Source: Schizochytrium sp. TIO01
Taxonomy: Eukaryota; Sar; Bigyra; Thraustochytrida; Thraustochytriidae
Direction of reading: 5' to 3'
Assembly (NCBI GenBank): GCA_004764695.1
Contig: SMSO01000036.1
Span: 2,206,001 to 2,270,000 of the forward strand
DNA length: 64,000 nucleotides
The notes beneath the pieces were generated by a model that saw only the letters and a list, made by a program, of their open reading frames with translations, had not been told where the DNA came from and did not search any database. Below are positions 22,305-31,702 of this stretch, piece after piece; the first letter of the stretch is position 1; every line of letters starts with the position of its first letter. The position numbers were made by a program, and so were the translations under genes.

Positions 22305-23351
22305 CTAGTTTCTCTTAAGCTCGAACCGAAATCGTTCTGCCTTTGCCTTGCGGAGGTGGTAAAGCTTACGAAGCTCCATTTCCCGCTTGATGAAGTCAGA
22401 GAGTGGGATTTCTTCTCCAAGAAACTCGCTTGCTAGGAGCTCTGACTCGTCGTCAATCTTCTTGCAGCTTGACTCTAGCTGTGTTAGCAAGCGAAGGGGA
22501 TCGTACTGCTTCATAGCTTCATCCTGCTTTGCTTCAAGCTTCTTGAAAGAGTTCCATCTTGCAACTGCCTGTTGCTGCAGCTTGAGAACATCGGCCTGAA
22601 GATTTTCAATGCTGTCTTTAAAGGTAAGGTTCGTTTCGGCTTGCTGGACATTATTTTTGATAATCTGAGCCTTGGTGTCATTCGTCATGGTCGGCATAGG
22701 CAAATTTTCGAAAAAGGAGGTAAACTCTTCGGAATCGTTCTGAAGTTTTTCAAGCTCCTCAATAGTCATATTGTCAAGCTCAGGAAACTTGTCAGGGACA
22801 TGTGGAATGAAGACAAGGTCCGAGTCCGAATCATTGCGTGGGCGCGCGGATGTCTGAGATTGAAGCGGTGGCATCGAGGAGCGCTGCGCACTACTCTGTA
22901 CAGAGGAGCTGTTTGTTGTGTGACCATAAGGGGGCGGGGTAGACTGCCTCCGTTGCTGACTCATGGCGTTGGGGTACCCTGGTGTGTCTCCAACAGTCGG
23001 CGGGCAAGACACAAATTGATGGATAATATCGGCAATGACCTGTGTCAAGCGACTGTGCGAGTCCCACTTGATCAGGCTCTGGCACTTGGTGATCTTCCCG
23101 TTTACGTCAATCCACGGATGGCGAACACCAAGAGGTGCAATAACGTTTGCGGAAGGCGGTCCAATCGGAAACTCAGGCGGAAGGGTGATTCTAATAATAG
23201 CCGTAAATGACTGACCTCCACGGCTGACCTGCAGACCAAAATCTAAGACTGAATTATCAGGACTTCGGGACGCACAGTGCGGATGTTGTTCAAAAACCTC
23301 TCTAATTTGCGCTTCTCGAGTCTTGTGGACACCGTGCACATTCATTGCCAT
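22305..23351 (-). CDS. VPS37: ESCRT-I subunit VPS37-like, with UEV-like and Mod(r) domains
   Basis: The product is 348 aa. Residues about 8-118 resemble an inactive ubiquitin E2-variant fold: a LPPEFPIGPP-like E2 loop is present but there is no catalytic Cys. A Pro/Ser/Gln-rich linker of about 70 residues follows. Residues about 195-345 form the helical Mod(r) domain that defines VPS37, beginning with an IEELEKLQND-type motif and ending in basic helices. This layout matches the VPS37A subtype. VPS37 joins TSG101/VPS23, VPS28 and MVB12 in ESCRT-I, which sorts ubiquitinated cargo into multivesicular bodies. The start is ATG, with a second ATG two codons later. The gene is intronless and convergent with the preceding coiled-coil gene. 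Family call is sure; the exact paralogue is less so. Confidence 0.87.
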   Translation of the reverse strand: MAMNVHGVHKTREAQIREVFEQHPHCASRSPDNSVLDFGLQVSRGGQSFTAIIRITLPPEFPIGPPSANVIAPLGVRHPWIDVNGKITKCQSLIKWDSHSRLTQVIADIIHQFVSCPPTVGDTPGYPNAMSQQRRQSTPPPYGHTTNSSSVQSSAQRSSMPPLQSQTSARPRNDSDSDLVFIPHVPDKFPELDNMTIEELEKLQNDSEEFTSFFENLPMPTMTNDTKAQIIKNNVQQAETNLTFKDSIENLQADVLKLQQQAVARWNSFKKLEAKQDEAMKQYDPLRLLTQLESSCKKIDDESELLASEFLGEEIPLSDFIKREMELRKLYHLRKAKAERFRFELKRN

Positions 23352-24455
23352 AGGTTCCTTGTAAAGATGTTCTCCAAAATACTACAAGCTTTCACAATTA
23401 GTCTCCCGCGTTTTCGCAGTTTCTCAACTTTTTAATACTTTGGATTGCAGGTTTCTAATGCGCTCCTTAACCGATCTTGCACTTCCCCAAAGACTCAATG
23501 AAGAGGCTTTAGTAGCCTAAGATCTATGTCTAGGCCCTGCTCTTGCGCTGCCCAAAGTCGAAGAGAGACCTTGGCTTCGCAGAAACTCGCTCCGTGCACG
23601 AGGCCCAACTCTCCCGGGACTCCAATCTCTTGCAAGGAAGCTCGCTATCGAGCACCAAACACAACTTCAGCAATCTATTCAAACCAGACCTTCGTCTGTA
23701 GGGCGACCGTGATGAGCAATTGCTCGTTGGAGTGGCGAGGACGAGGATGCTGTTGCTTGAGAAATCGTTGATTGTTTAGTGTACCTAAGTACTGAGTACT
23801 ATTCGCTTTACTTTTGATCGAATTCTTTCTTCTTTCTTCTTCTTTCCAGTATCTAGTAAAGTTTAGAACGCGAAAAGAACGAAAGAACAGGCTTCAGATT
23901 CGTAAACTTTAACCTGAGTGGATTTGGGTTCGTCAGCTGATGCTTGATTTTCAAGAAAATGAAGGACCATGGATTACAATTGAGCCACCCTAATATCGTA
24001 TATCCACCTGAAGTTGTTGCCCCAAGGACACATTTGAGCAGCTCTATTTACAAATCTAAAGTTATAGTTGAACATTAATAGAACTTCGCGTATGCCAATA
24101 TCCCCAATAAGGCTTTTGCCAACTTCAAAGCATTACTGTCTCTCTAAAAACTACAGATTCTGCTTAGGTGCATCTTCAAGCCCTCAATGGGCTCACTCGC
24201 TCGAACAAACATCACGAAATGTAATATGGCTAGTATGTATAGATAGGTAGCAAGCTAGGACTCAGCCGGAATAAAACTGGGTTGTGCAAATACGAAATTG
24301 GGTTGCGCAGACCCCGAGACCAGTCAGTGGTCCTGATAAAGGATTACGGCTTTGCGAGAAGTGGAGCTCGAGCGGAAGGTCCTCGAGGGCAATTGCAGAA
24401 TCTGGCGAGCGCAGCGCGAGCCAGGGAGGAAGTCGCTGGTATTGAGCTTGCAATA
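23352..24455. promoter_or_regulatory. Divergent promoter region, VPS37 / NSUN2
   Basis: This 1.1 kb stretch lies between two divergently read genes. It contains pyrimidine-rich tracts (for example 23826-23850). The in-frame extension upstream of the NSUN2 ATG (from about 24282) lacks another ATG. The 81-codon open frame near 23526 has no protein-like features and is not called. Confidence 0.4.
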
Positions 24456-27218
24456 ATGGACTTCTCTACTGCATCTCGCCGTTCGCTACGAAAGTATGAG
24501 CATGAGAAGCGAGGTCGTGAAGTTGCGGAGCGCCAAGCGTCTAAGAAACGGGCTCTAGAGCGCAAGCAACGCAAGAATGCTGAAAAGGCACGCCTTGCTC
24601 GTGAGATTCTTGTAGTTCCTGCAAATGAGGGTCAAAATGATAATGAAGAAGGTGGCGAGGTGGAGATGAAGCAACTGAAGGATACAGGTAAATTGTCTTC
24701 AGATGTGCTCAAAGCGCTGCAGAATGAGGAAGAGCGAGGCCAATCCAAGAAACGCCAACGTGAAGATCGCAGGCAGCGAGGTGTGGAAAGTAAGATGTGG
24801 CGGCACTTTGACCGCAAGAACGCAGACGATGCCAACGCCTATTTTACGGAATACTATCAGCACCGGCTTGGCATGGACGCGGAGGACTGGGGTAAGCTTG
24901 CAGCTTCGCTTGCGACAAACCTGAAGGTAACTTTCCGTCTTAATAGGGGACGCTATCCGCTCACTGCGGCAGCGCTCGATGCGAAACTCCGTGATGAGTT
25001 TCAATTCAAGGGAAGTTTTGTACGGATTGGCATGGACCAGATTCTGCAGTCTGGTGAGGTTGTCAAGCCTACAGAATGGGCTCGTGATATTTGGCAACTT
25101 GGCACAGATCGTATTGGTTTCAGCAAGGCGAAGACTCTTGCGCCGCTTTACGATACGATCAGTAGAGAAGCTGCGCTTGGCCATTTGGCTCGCCAAGGTG
25201 TAGCAAGTATGCTGCCTGCTATGGCGCTCCGTCCCAAGGAAGGCGATGTCGTTCTTGACATGTGTGGTGCCCCCGGCAGCAAGTCTGAGCAGGTTCTACA
25301 GATGATTGGTAGCCACGGTGCACTTGTTACTAACGACTCGGACCCCAAACGTCTTCAGTCTGTTCTTCGACGTCTGCGCAACGTAAGTCACCCGAACCAT
25401 CTCGTCATTTGCAGCCGTGGTCAGGACCTTGCTCACAACGCTGGAGCTCATGTCTTTGACGGCATTATTTGTGATGTACCATGCAGTGGAGATGGTACGA
25501 TCCGCAAATACCCCCACCTTTGGCGGCGTTGGCGTCCTCGCCACGGTATCCAGCTTCACGAGCTTCAGCTTGAGCTTGCCATCAGCGCAGCAAGCCTTTT
25601 GAAGGTCGGGGGCCGTATGGTATACTCCACCTGCGCTCTTAATCCGGTTGAAGATGAGGCTGTTGTCGCAGCACTTCTCAAGGCCACTGGCGGAGCCTTG
25701 CGTCTTGTAAAAATCGATCTTGGAAACTTTCGCACGCGCCCGGGTATGGCCACTTGGACCATTGACGATGAAACTGCAAACGCCGGTCTTGACCTGTCTG
25801 ATGATGAAGATAACGAAGAAGGAAACGCCGTCGAAAAGGAGTCTGATCGAAAGCGTGTGAAGTCCAGTAGCTCGCTGTCACGCAAGTCTAAGAAGAAGGC
25901 ACGTCGTCCTGAGCGTGTTACGGTAACTCCTACAATGGAGCCTCCTACGGATTCTAAAATTGCTGCAACGCTAAAGCACTGCGCCCGCGTCCTCTCGCAC
26001 GACAACGACACGGAGGGATTCTTCCTTGCTGTCTTGGAAAAGGTCAAGTCTTGGGATTCTAAAACTGCGGCTAAAAAGAGTGCCGAAGACAGCAAAGACC
26101 TGCTTGCAAAGGTTGGCTTTAACGCACGTGTCAATTCCGATGTCAAGCTACGCCGCATCAATTTTGACGAAGATCCCCCTTCGGTGCTTTACCAAGCATT
26201 AGAAGCCCAAGTTGGTCTATCGGAAGATTGTGATGGCGTTATCCGCTTCCGCAACCTTCGCTATCCGAACCAAGAAGGTGACTTGCACTATGCAGCCGCC
26301 CTCCTCAGCAAGGAGGCAAACACGCTTATCGAGAAACCCTGGCTCCGCTCGGGAGCTGTGCCGCTTCTTCGAGCTGGTGCTGAGATTGCCATTACGCAGA
26401 CAAAGGACTCGCCTGAAATTCTTTTCCGTACGATTCCCCAGGCTGGAACAGCTCTCGCGGAGGCACTCATTGACAACACCCAGGAGCCCATTCATGACAT
26501 TGCAGAATTGCAGGACAAGGATGCGCTTGGTATGTGCATTATGCCTGGCGACATGCTTTCTCTGTTGCAGATTGTTATGGGAGCTGTGAATGCTAATGCT
26601 GAGGCCGATCAGATGAGTGATGAAGAGGATGACGATGATCGCCCATCCAGAAGGAAGAAGAAGAAGAATGCCAGCCCTGTCCTCGTGGAAATTGGCCAAT
26701 GCGTTGCGGTCCTTGATGACGAAGACTACGAGGAAGATGAGCTCGACATGTGCCAGCATCCAGTATCTAACCGTATTGTTGACAGTCCAGTCTATGCTAA
26801 CCTTACTTTCGCTGTGAAACCGTTCGAGATTCCTGACGAATCTAAGCCATCAACTACAGAAGACGTGGTAGAGGAGGAGACCGAGGCGCCTAAGCGCCGC
26901 ATGTCTAAGGCTGAGCGGAAGCGTCTTAAGAAGCAAGCTAAAGGTGGAGACAAGGGTGCTCAAAGTGCTTCACCCAAGAAGGACCTCACGAAAGAGGAAA
27001 CAAAACTTCCTCCTTTTGATATGTTTGCGGATACTCCAGCAGCTCCTTTCGAATTTGTCTTGCAGTTCCGCAAGGTCTCTCCAAGCCACCTGGAGGTCAT
27101 CACCGACTATTCTCGCGTTATGAGCTATGGTCTCACTCTCCAACACCACCTTCAACATTTTGGAGGTGACGAGGATGACGAAGAGGAAGTTGACGAAGAG
27201 GAAGGCGATTTCGAGTAG
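24456..27218 (+). CDS. NSUN2: tRNA (cytosine-5)-methyltransferase NSUN2-like
   Basis: The product is 920 aa. After a basic, helical N-terminus rich in Arg, Lys and Glu, a Rossmann RNA:m5C methyltransferase core carries the SAM loop (LDMCGAPGSK, C270-K276), motif IV DVPCSGDGT with C343 (product release) and motif VI STC with catalytic C393. The region after the core contains the family's Gly-Phe-Phe motif (EGFFLAVLEKV), followed by the C-terminal NSUN2-type extension and acidic, Lys-rich tails. NSUN2/Trm4 methylates C34 and C48-50 of tRNAs, and some mRNAs, with SAM in the nucleus or nucleolus. The start is the first in-frame ATG (AATAATGG). The gene is intronless. It is somewhat longer than the human enzyme because of the acidic insert and tail. 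Confidence 0.93.
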   Translation: MDFSTASRRSLRKYEHEKRGREVAERQASKKRALERKQRKNAEKARLAREILVVPANEGQNDNEEGGEVEMKQLKDTGKLSSDVLKALQNEEERGQSKKRQREDRRQRGVESKMWRHFDRKNADDANAYFTEYYQHRLGMDAEDWGKLAASLATNLKVTFRLNRGRYPLTAAALDAKLRDEFQFKGSFVRIGMDQILQSGEVVKPTEWARDIWQLGTDRIGFSKAKTLAPLYDTISREAALGHLARQGVASMLPAMALRPKEGDVVLDMCGAPGSKSEQVLQMIGSHGALVTNDSDPKRLQSVLRRLRNVSHPNHLVICSRGQDLAHNAGAHVFDGIICDVPCSGDGTIRKYPHLWRRWRPRHGIQLHELQLELAISAASLLKVGGRMVYSTCALNPVEDEAVVAALLKATGGALRLVKIDLGNFRTRPGMATWTIDDETANAGLDLSDDEDNEEGNAVEKESDRKRVKSSSSLSRKSKKKARRPERVTVTPTMEPPTDSKIAATLKHCARVLSHDNDTEGFFLAVLEKVKSWDSKTAAKKSAEDSKDLLAKVGFNARVNSDVKLRRINFDEDPPSVLYQALEAQVGLSEDCDGVIRFRNLRYPNQEGDLHYAAALLSKEANTLIEKPWLRSGAVPLLRAGAEIAITQTKDSPEILFRTIPQAGTALAEALIDNTQEPIHDIAELQDKDALGMCIMPGDMLSLLQIVMGAVNANAEADQMSDEEDDDDRPSRRKKKKNASPVLVEIGQCVAVLDDEDYEEDELDMCQHPVSNRIVDSPVYANLTFAVKPFEIPDESKPSTTEDVVEEETEAPKRRMSKAERKRLKKQAKGGDKGAQSASPKKDLTKEETKLPPFDMFADTPAAPFEFVLQFRKVSPSHLEVITDYSRVMSYGLTLQHHLQHFGGDEDDEEEVDEEEGDFE

Positions 27219-27818
27219 GCACAACATAGCTTTCCTACCCAATAGACTAAAGTATTCTTTGATTGATTTTGTTATCCACTAACTATATTTCCAAGAGTTG
27301 CATAACTTGAATAGCTATATTATCTTAATTTTGGGCTTTACGGATACAGATTCCTGTCTAGGGCGACTTCCTTTGTTGCCTAAACGGTTAAGATATTCAC
27401 TGTCCATTGCCCTCGCTGTGTATTTTAATTTATGTGCAGCTGGTCAGTAATCAATGTGGGAGCTATAAACTGCACTACTAATAGAAGGTAATTTTTCTAG
27501 CAGAGGTCTAGCTGAGGCACAAAACTGGTGCTTGTTACATAACCTTGGTGTCCTTGTAATGAGATTGGTTGTAGGCCTTCGCTAGTGCTTAAATTCTTGA
27601 TGTGCTGTTTAGAGCTGTGAACATCATTTGTACAATAGAAAATCTTAAAATAATTATCAAACATGTGAAAGAACCAAACTCTTGGAGTTCCTGGGTTCTT
27701 TGATTTAGCGTAACATAGTCTGTGGATTGGGCAGTTTCTCTGCTCTTAGAACGATGTCTGCAGGAGATTCAAGGTAGGGGGCGCCTGCCGTTTCGGAATG
27801 TAGTATTTTTGCGAGAAC
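27219..27818. other. Convergent 3' intergenic region
   Basis: This is 600 bases of AT-rich sequence between the NSUN2 stop and the stop of the two-TM protein gene on the other strand. No coding signal, RNA gene or repeat was seen. Confidence 0.55.
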
Positions 27819-28517
27819 TCATGATTTCCGGAACGACGTTCCTGATGGGTTGATGAAGTTGTCCGCATCCAAATTAGATGTACTCCGTCTTGCACTCGGT
27901 GTGATTTCGCGACCTGCGAAAGTGTTGCTGTCCTGCCTCTCAAGCGTGTCTGTAAATCCAAGTAAGGCCATAACACGGTTATATACGCTTGCCCATGAGT
28001 AGGCAGCTGTGTCATCAGGATCCTCTTCAATAATTGTTTGTGCCTCAAGGTCGATCCTTTTAGACTCACGATTATTACTGCTCCGGCGCCTTTGAGTAGC
28101 GTTCGAGAAAGTTTTGTGAACGCTGTTGTAGTCATAATCCACAGCAGCTCCATCAACAGAAATAGGCAGCTGTTTTGCATTTTCCCTCCACTTTACAACA
28201 GTGTCTAGCACAAAAGCTCTAGAAACCTGGTGTCTCTGGCCAGCAATAAGTAACGCCATACGAAGCTGCGCTCGTTCTTGGCGATATGAAAATATTGCTA
28301 CAAGCATGAGCAAGATACTAAGACTTGCGTTACCCATAGCCTCGAAGAGAGTATTGTTTGGAAATATGCCCATGCATAGGTATAGGATCAGTGAGACAAC
28401 TCCGAAAAACGACGAGGCCACAAGACTTGCCCAAGCAACTCTTGTCGTCTCCAGGAACTGCGCGACCCGTTCCACGGTATCAAGTTGCGAAGTTGAAGCA
28501 TCTGGCACTGTCTCCAT
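27819..28517 (-). CDS. Small membrane protein with two predicted TM helices, unknown
   Basis: The product is 232 aa with no family I recognise. Hydrophobic stretches at about residues 28-53 and 58-79 probably form a helical hairpin. The remainder is hydrophilic: a basic, Ser/Arg-rich middle (NATQRRRSSNNRESKR) followed by an acidic segment (EEDPDDTAAYSW), suggesting a cytosolic tail of about 150 residues. There is no signal peptide. The start is ATG at 28517. The neighbours are NSUN2 (convergent) and the zinc-ribbon protein gene upstream on the same strand, about 1.8 kb away, so it is not co-transcribed in any obvious way. It is called on length, composition and one uninterrupted frame in a gene-dense block. 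Confidence 0.65.
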   Translation of the reverse strand: METVPDASTSQLDTVERVAQFLETTRVAWASLVASSFFGVVSLILYLCMGIFPNNTLFEAMGNASLSILLMLVAIFSYRQERAQLRMALLIAGQRHQVSRAFVLDTVVKWRENAKQLPISVDGAAVDYDYNSVHKTFSNATQRRRSSNNRESKRIDLEAQTIIEEDPDDTAAYSWASVYNRVMALLGFTDTLERQDSNTFAGREITPSARRSTSNLDADNFINPSGTSFRKS

Positions 28518-30325
28518 GATGCTCTTACCTTTGAATCCTCGTAGCTTGATCCAGTTTTACCTGGATAGCTCGCAGCGCAGCTCAAAGGGTTCAATGCAAT
28601 AGCAGCACTCTTATCTGCCACTATACATAGAAAGCTACCCGCACGTGCAGGAGGTGCCCCTCAATCTTCCCAACAAAGGTCCCAGCTCGGTTGCTACGCC
28701 GAGCCGCTCAACTTTGCCACTCTCAAAGCTTGCAGACAGAGTTTAGCTCCTCCGTCGCAAGGAGCCCACGGGGGGCACCTTTCTGCTGTTAGTTCGGGGT
28801 CTGCACCACGCACAATGCTGTTTGTGGGTGCATCACGACTCTCACGACAATGAACACGGCGTAGTGTACCTCTCAATGATACAAGTTAAAAAGGAAGTGA
28901 AAACAAAGAAAAGGTCAAACTTACCAAGTATCATATTGTGAAGAAAACCCAACGATGCATCTATATGACTGACTACTTTGCGCAGTTACGTACGGGTCCG
29001 ACAACCATCGAGCTGCGCAGGATTCATCCAAAGGTCTGCAGAGCATGACCAACTCCATCCGGCAGGTAAATGAAAGGCCGCCAATTCGATGGCTGCGAAG
29101 TGCGCACGTGAAGCTGTGACCCTAATCAGTTAGTACACATAAAACACTTTGGCATCGTGAAACCAAGGCGTCTCAAGCTCTCGCGAAGCATGCAGCTTCA
29201 AGGGCCACGTTGGTGGCGAGGACTTGGTGGCGATGACAACGACGTGCTGAACCTCGTGCGTGCATGCCACTCAAGCGATGAAAAGAGCCTTCACTTTGGT
29301 GGAGCCACGAGAGGATGGTGAATTTGTGCACCCAGCACGTGAACGTTCGACTCCAACTTGAGGTTCTCGTTGAAGAAGTCGAAGCAAAGCTGCTACCAAC
29401 TCGAGCAAGCTAGAATCTCGGGCGGAAATCTCGCACGTAGGAGCTGGGTGAGCCGCTGCCGACGACGTTGAGTTGCACCATTCATGCTGGCGAGGAGTAA
29501 GCTTTATGATCGGAGAGCGCGGACATGTTGGCATGAGCGGACCTCGAACGTGAACAGACGTACGTGACGCAGGTGCCCGGGTATGCCGGTATTGGAACAT
29601 ATAGGCGAGAAAGGCTCCGGATATCATGCTCATCATGTGTGTCATGGCACTTAGGTAGTAGTGAACGACCAGTTGGTTGTATCATCGTGATTGGCCCAGA
29701 AGTTCAAGTGGGGCCTGGACTGTTTTGAGGTGTTGAGTCACACGAAAACCTTATATTTTACTTAGACAGACAGCATACATGAACGTCTTTCACCTCAAGT
29801 CACCTCCGGACGGAAAGCAGAGATGATAAACGATTGACATATGCATACGAGGGCAGTATATTGGATTATTGATGTGTTTACAGAATATAATTAGGATTTG
29901 ATTGCGAAGAGAGTTGGAGGAGCCTACTGGAACCGAAATATCCACAATAAACTTCTCCTTGGTAGAGATCGTCAGGCCCGCCTCACATTTACTGAACCGT
30001 TTTAGTGATTGAGAGTGTTCCAGAAACGAGCCGTTCGGTAGGTCGTCCGTTATGTAGAGGCGAGCATAGCCATGAGAAGCAGCTTGCTAAAAACTAGAGT
30101 GTATATCAGTGATCCTTATTTGTGTCAGACTCGGTTCTTCTAAAAGTCAACGAGCTCAAACGTTTAAGTTTGACCTGAAGCGCATCCATATTTGAGTCTT
30201 TCAAAATTGGATGAATATTTCAAAAGCATGCAGGGGCAGTTGTGTGCGCCTATGGCCGATTTGAGCGGCAAATAACTGCACGAAGAAGATTTGGGGACAA
30301 TTTGGAGGTAAGGGTAAGCAAAGAC
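28518..30325. other. 1.8 kb intergenic region with one coding-like patch
   Basis: No complete gene was found. Around 29341-29415 on the + strand a short frame reads like an amphipathic helix (LQLEVLVEEVEAKLL) before a stop, similar in composition to the islands at 1.3-2.9 kb. The rest shows no repeat or RNA gene that I can identify. Confidence 0.45.
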
Positions 30326-31279
30326 TTACTTGCCACGGTTTAGAGCAGCAAAGAAGGACTGCAGTGCTGACGGTTGATTATCCTTCTTGCCCTTCGCCCC
30401 AATCTGAGCTCCTGGTGCGGTCTTACCAGGAGCAGTTGTTGCAGCAGAAAAGTTCGCTAGGGAGCGAGATTGCTTTTCATGAGCGAGGCGGTCCAGCAGA
30501 CTCATCTTTGACTGGGACTGTGCGGCTACAGATGCCTTAGAGGCAGCTAGCACGCCAAGTGCTTTGGCAGCGACAACCTGCACATGTGAAGATGCCTTAG
30601 ACTTACTCTTTGTGGACTTGCCTTTCAATCGCTCAGCCTTGTTGAGAGGTGGGGTTTGTTGTTTAGGTTTTTGACCAGATTTTTTGTGGTGAACAAAGCG
30701 TCGTGTACGCAGTGTTGGGTCTACGGTCTCTTCGCGAATAACCTTCTTTTGATCACGCGTTGGGCCCTTGCCGATTACGGTTGAAGCACCACATGCGTGG
30801 CAGTGTGCAACAAGAAAAGTTCGACCTGAGGATGCACGTCTGCATTTACGAGGGTGCCTCTGCTCCTCTGTGCGAACTGAGCATGTTTCACCAGGCACAA
30901 TCAAGCTCCAGCACCCTTTGCATGCTCTTGTTTGCTGGTTTGCGCTTGCTTCGTCCTGGCTAATGTTTCCTCGAGACCTTTTCTTTGTAGGGGGTGCCAT
31001 GTTGTCTACCCGATGGTGTTCATGGAAAAATTCGAGAGGATTGGTGGACATGCGAACTGCAGCGGCTCCCATTACCATGAAGGCTGCTGCTCGTGCAGAC
31101 GGCCTCCACTCGGACTGTGCAACCTCTTGGTCCACACGATCGCCTTTCGCATTGGTTTTCGTTTCATCGCGAGCCCAGGTTTGTTTCTTTACGACTGGTT
31201 TCTTTTGAGGAGCCTCGAAAAGGTTGCCCCATGCCTCGAGAGCGATTTCCTTCTGCACTCGTCGCGCCGAGGCCTTCAT
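30326..31279 (-). CDS. Probable RNase MRP/P-associated zinc-ribbon protein (C18orf21/Rpr2-like)
   Basis: The product is 317 aa. It has a helical N-terminal half with an Ala-rich helix (RPSARAAAFMVMGAAAVRM). A four-Cys zinc ribbon follows: CKGCWSLIVPGETCSVR, then CHACG about 30 residues later. Long Lys/Arg/Ser-rich disordered segments come next, with a small hydrophobic C-terminus. A helix pair followed by CxxC-(~40)-CxxC and basic spacers is the pattern of Rpp21/Rpr2 proteins and of human C18orf21, which has been connected to RNase MRP. The expected role is RNA-protein assembly in the nucleolus. The start is the first in-frame ATG. The assignment rests on Cys spacing and order, not on a database search. 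Confidence 0.6.
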   Translation of the reverse strand: MKASARRVQKEIALEAWGNLFEAPQKKPVVKKQTWARDETKTNAKGDRVDQEVAQSEWRPSARAAAFMVMGAAAVRMSTNPLEFFHEHHRVDNMAPPTKKRSRGNISQDEASANQQTRACKGCWSLIVPGETCSVRTEEQRHPRKCRRASSGRTFLVAHCHACGASTVIGKGPTRDQKKVIREETVDPTLRTRRFVHHKKSGQKPKQQTPPLNKAERLKGKSTKSKSKASSHVQVVAAKALGVLAASKASVAAQSQSKMSLLDRLAHEKQSRSLANFSAATTAPGKTAPGAQIGAKGKKDNQPSALQSFFAALNRGK

Positions 31280-31702
31280 TCTCACAGCAAGACCAGCGTC
31301 ACCAAATAAAGGGTTCTGGCGTCAGCCATGCCCTTCGCTTATAACCTACTTGCCCCTCCATACCCCACTTATACAGCCTATTCTTTGCTTAAAGTCTATA
31401 GAGGTATAGCTCTATACGCCTATTTGTGGACTGTATGTTCTACTTTTGCAATGGCGCAAAGTTGACTTTTGGGGTATAGCTCATCATATTGTAAACATTT
31501 GAAACATTCCACAGTGGGAGTATTAGTATAACCTACTTGTGCGGAGCTTTAAGTCATAGTAATAGACAGTCGGAGAAAGAATAGATCGTTTTATAATTAA
31601 ATTAATTAAAATAAATATAAAAAAAGATAAAAAAAGAAGTTGAAGCAAAGACAACAATCAAAACCCAACGTCGGTGAGGCCCACGCGGCAAAGCCGAGTA
31701 CG
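31280..31702. promoter_or_regulatory. Divergent promoter with TATAGAG inverted repeat
   Basis: This is the short shared upstream region of the zinc-ribbon protein gene (-) and the Cys-rich membrane protein gene (+). It contains a perfect 7-bp inverted repeat, TATAGAG (31397-31403) and CTCTATA (31410-31416) with a 6-base spacer, and a related GGTATAGCTC at about 31474. An A/T-only stretch (about 31593-31640) precedes the + gene. Confidence 0.45.

Noticed and set aside
22572-23210. 212-codon plus-strand frame opposite VPS37
   Set aside because: It has no ATG-started conserved domain and sits entirely on the antisense of the VPS37 Mod(r) and UEV-like regions.
24282-24455. Longer NSUN2 start with 58 more residues
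   Set aside because: The upstream open frame begins with TTG and has no ATG before 24456, which has a good context.
25565-26161. 198-codon minus-strand frame
   Set aside because: It is opposite the NSUN2 coding sequence; low-complexity Ser/Arg composition is typical of an antisense shadow.
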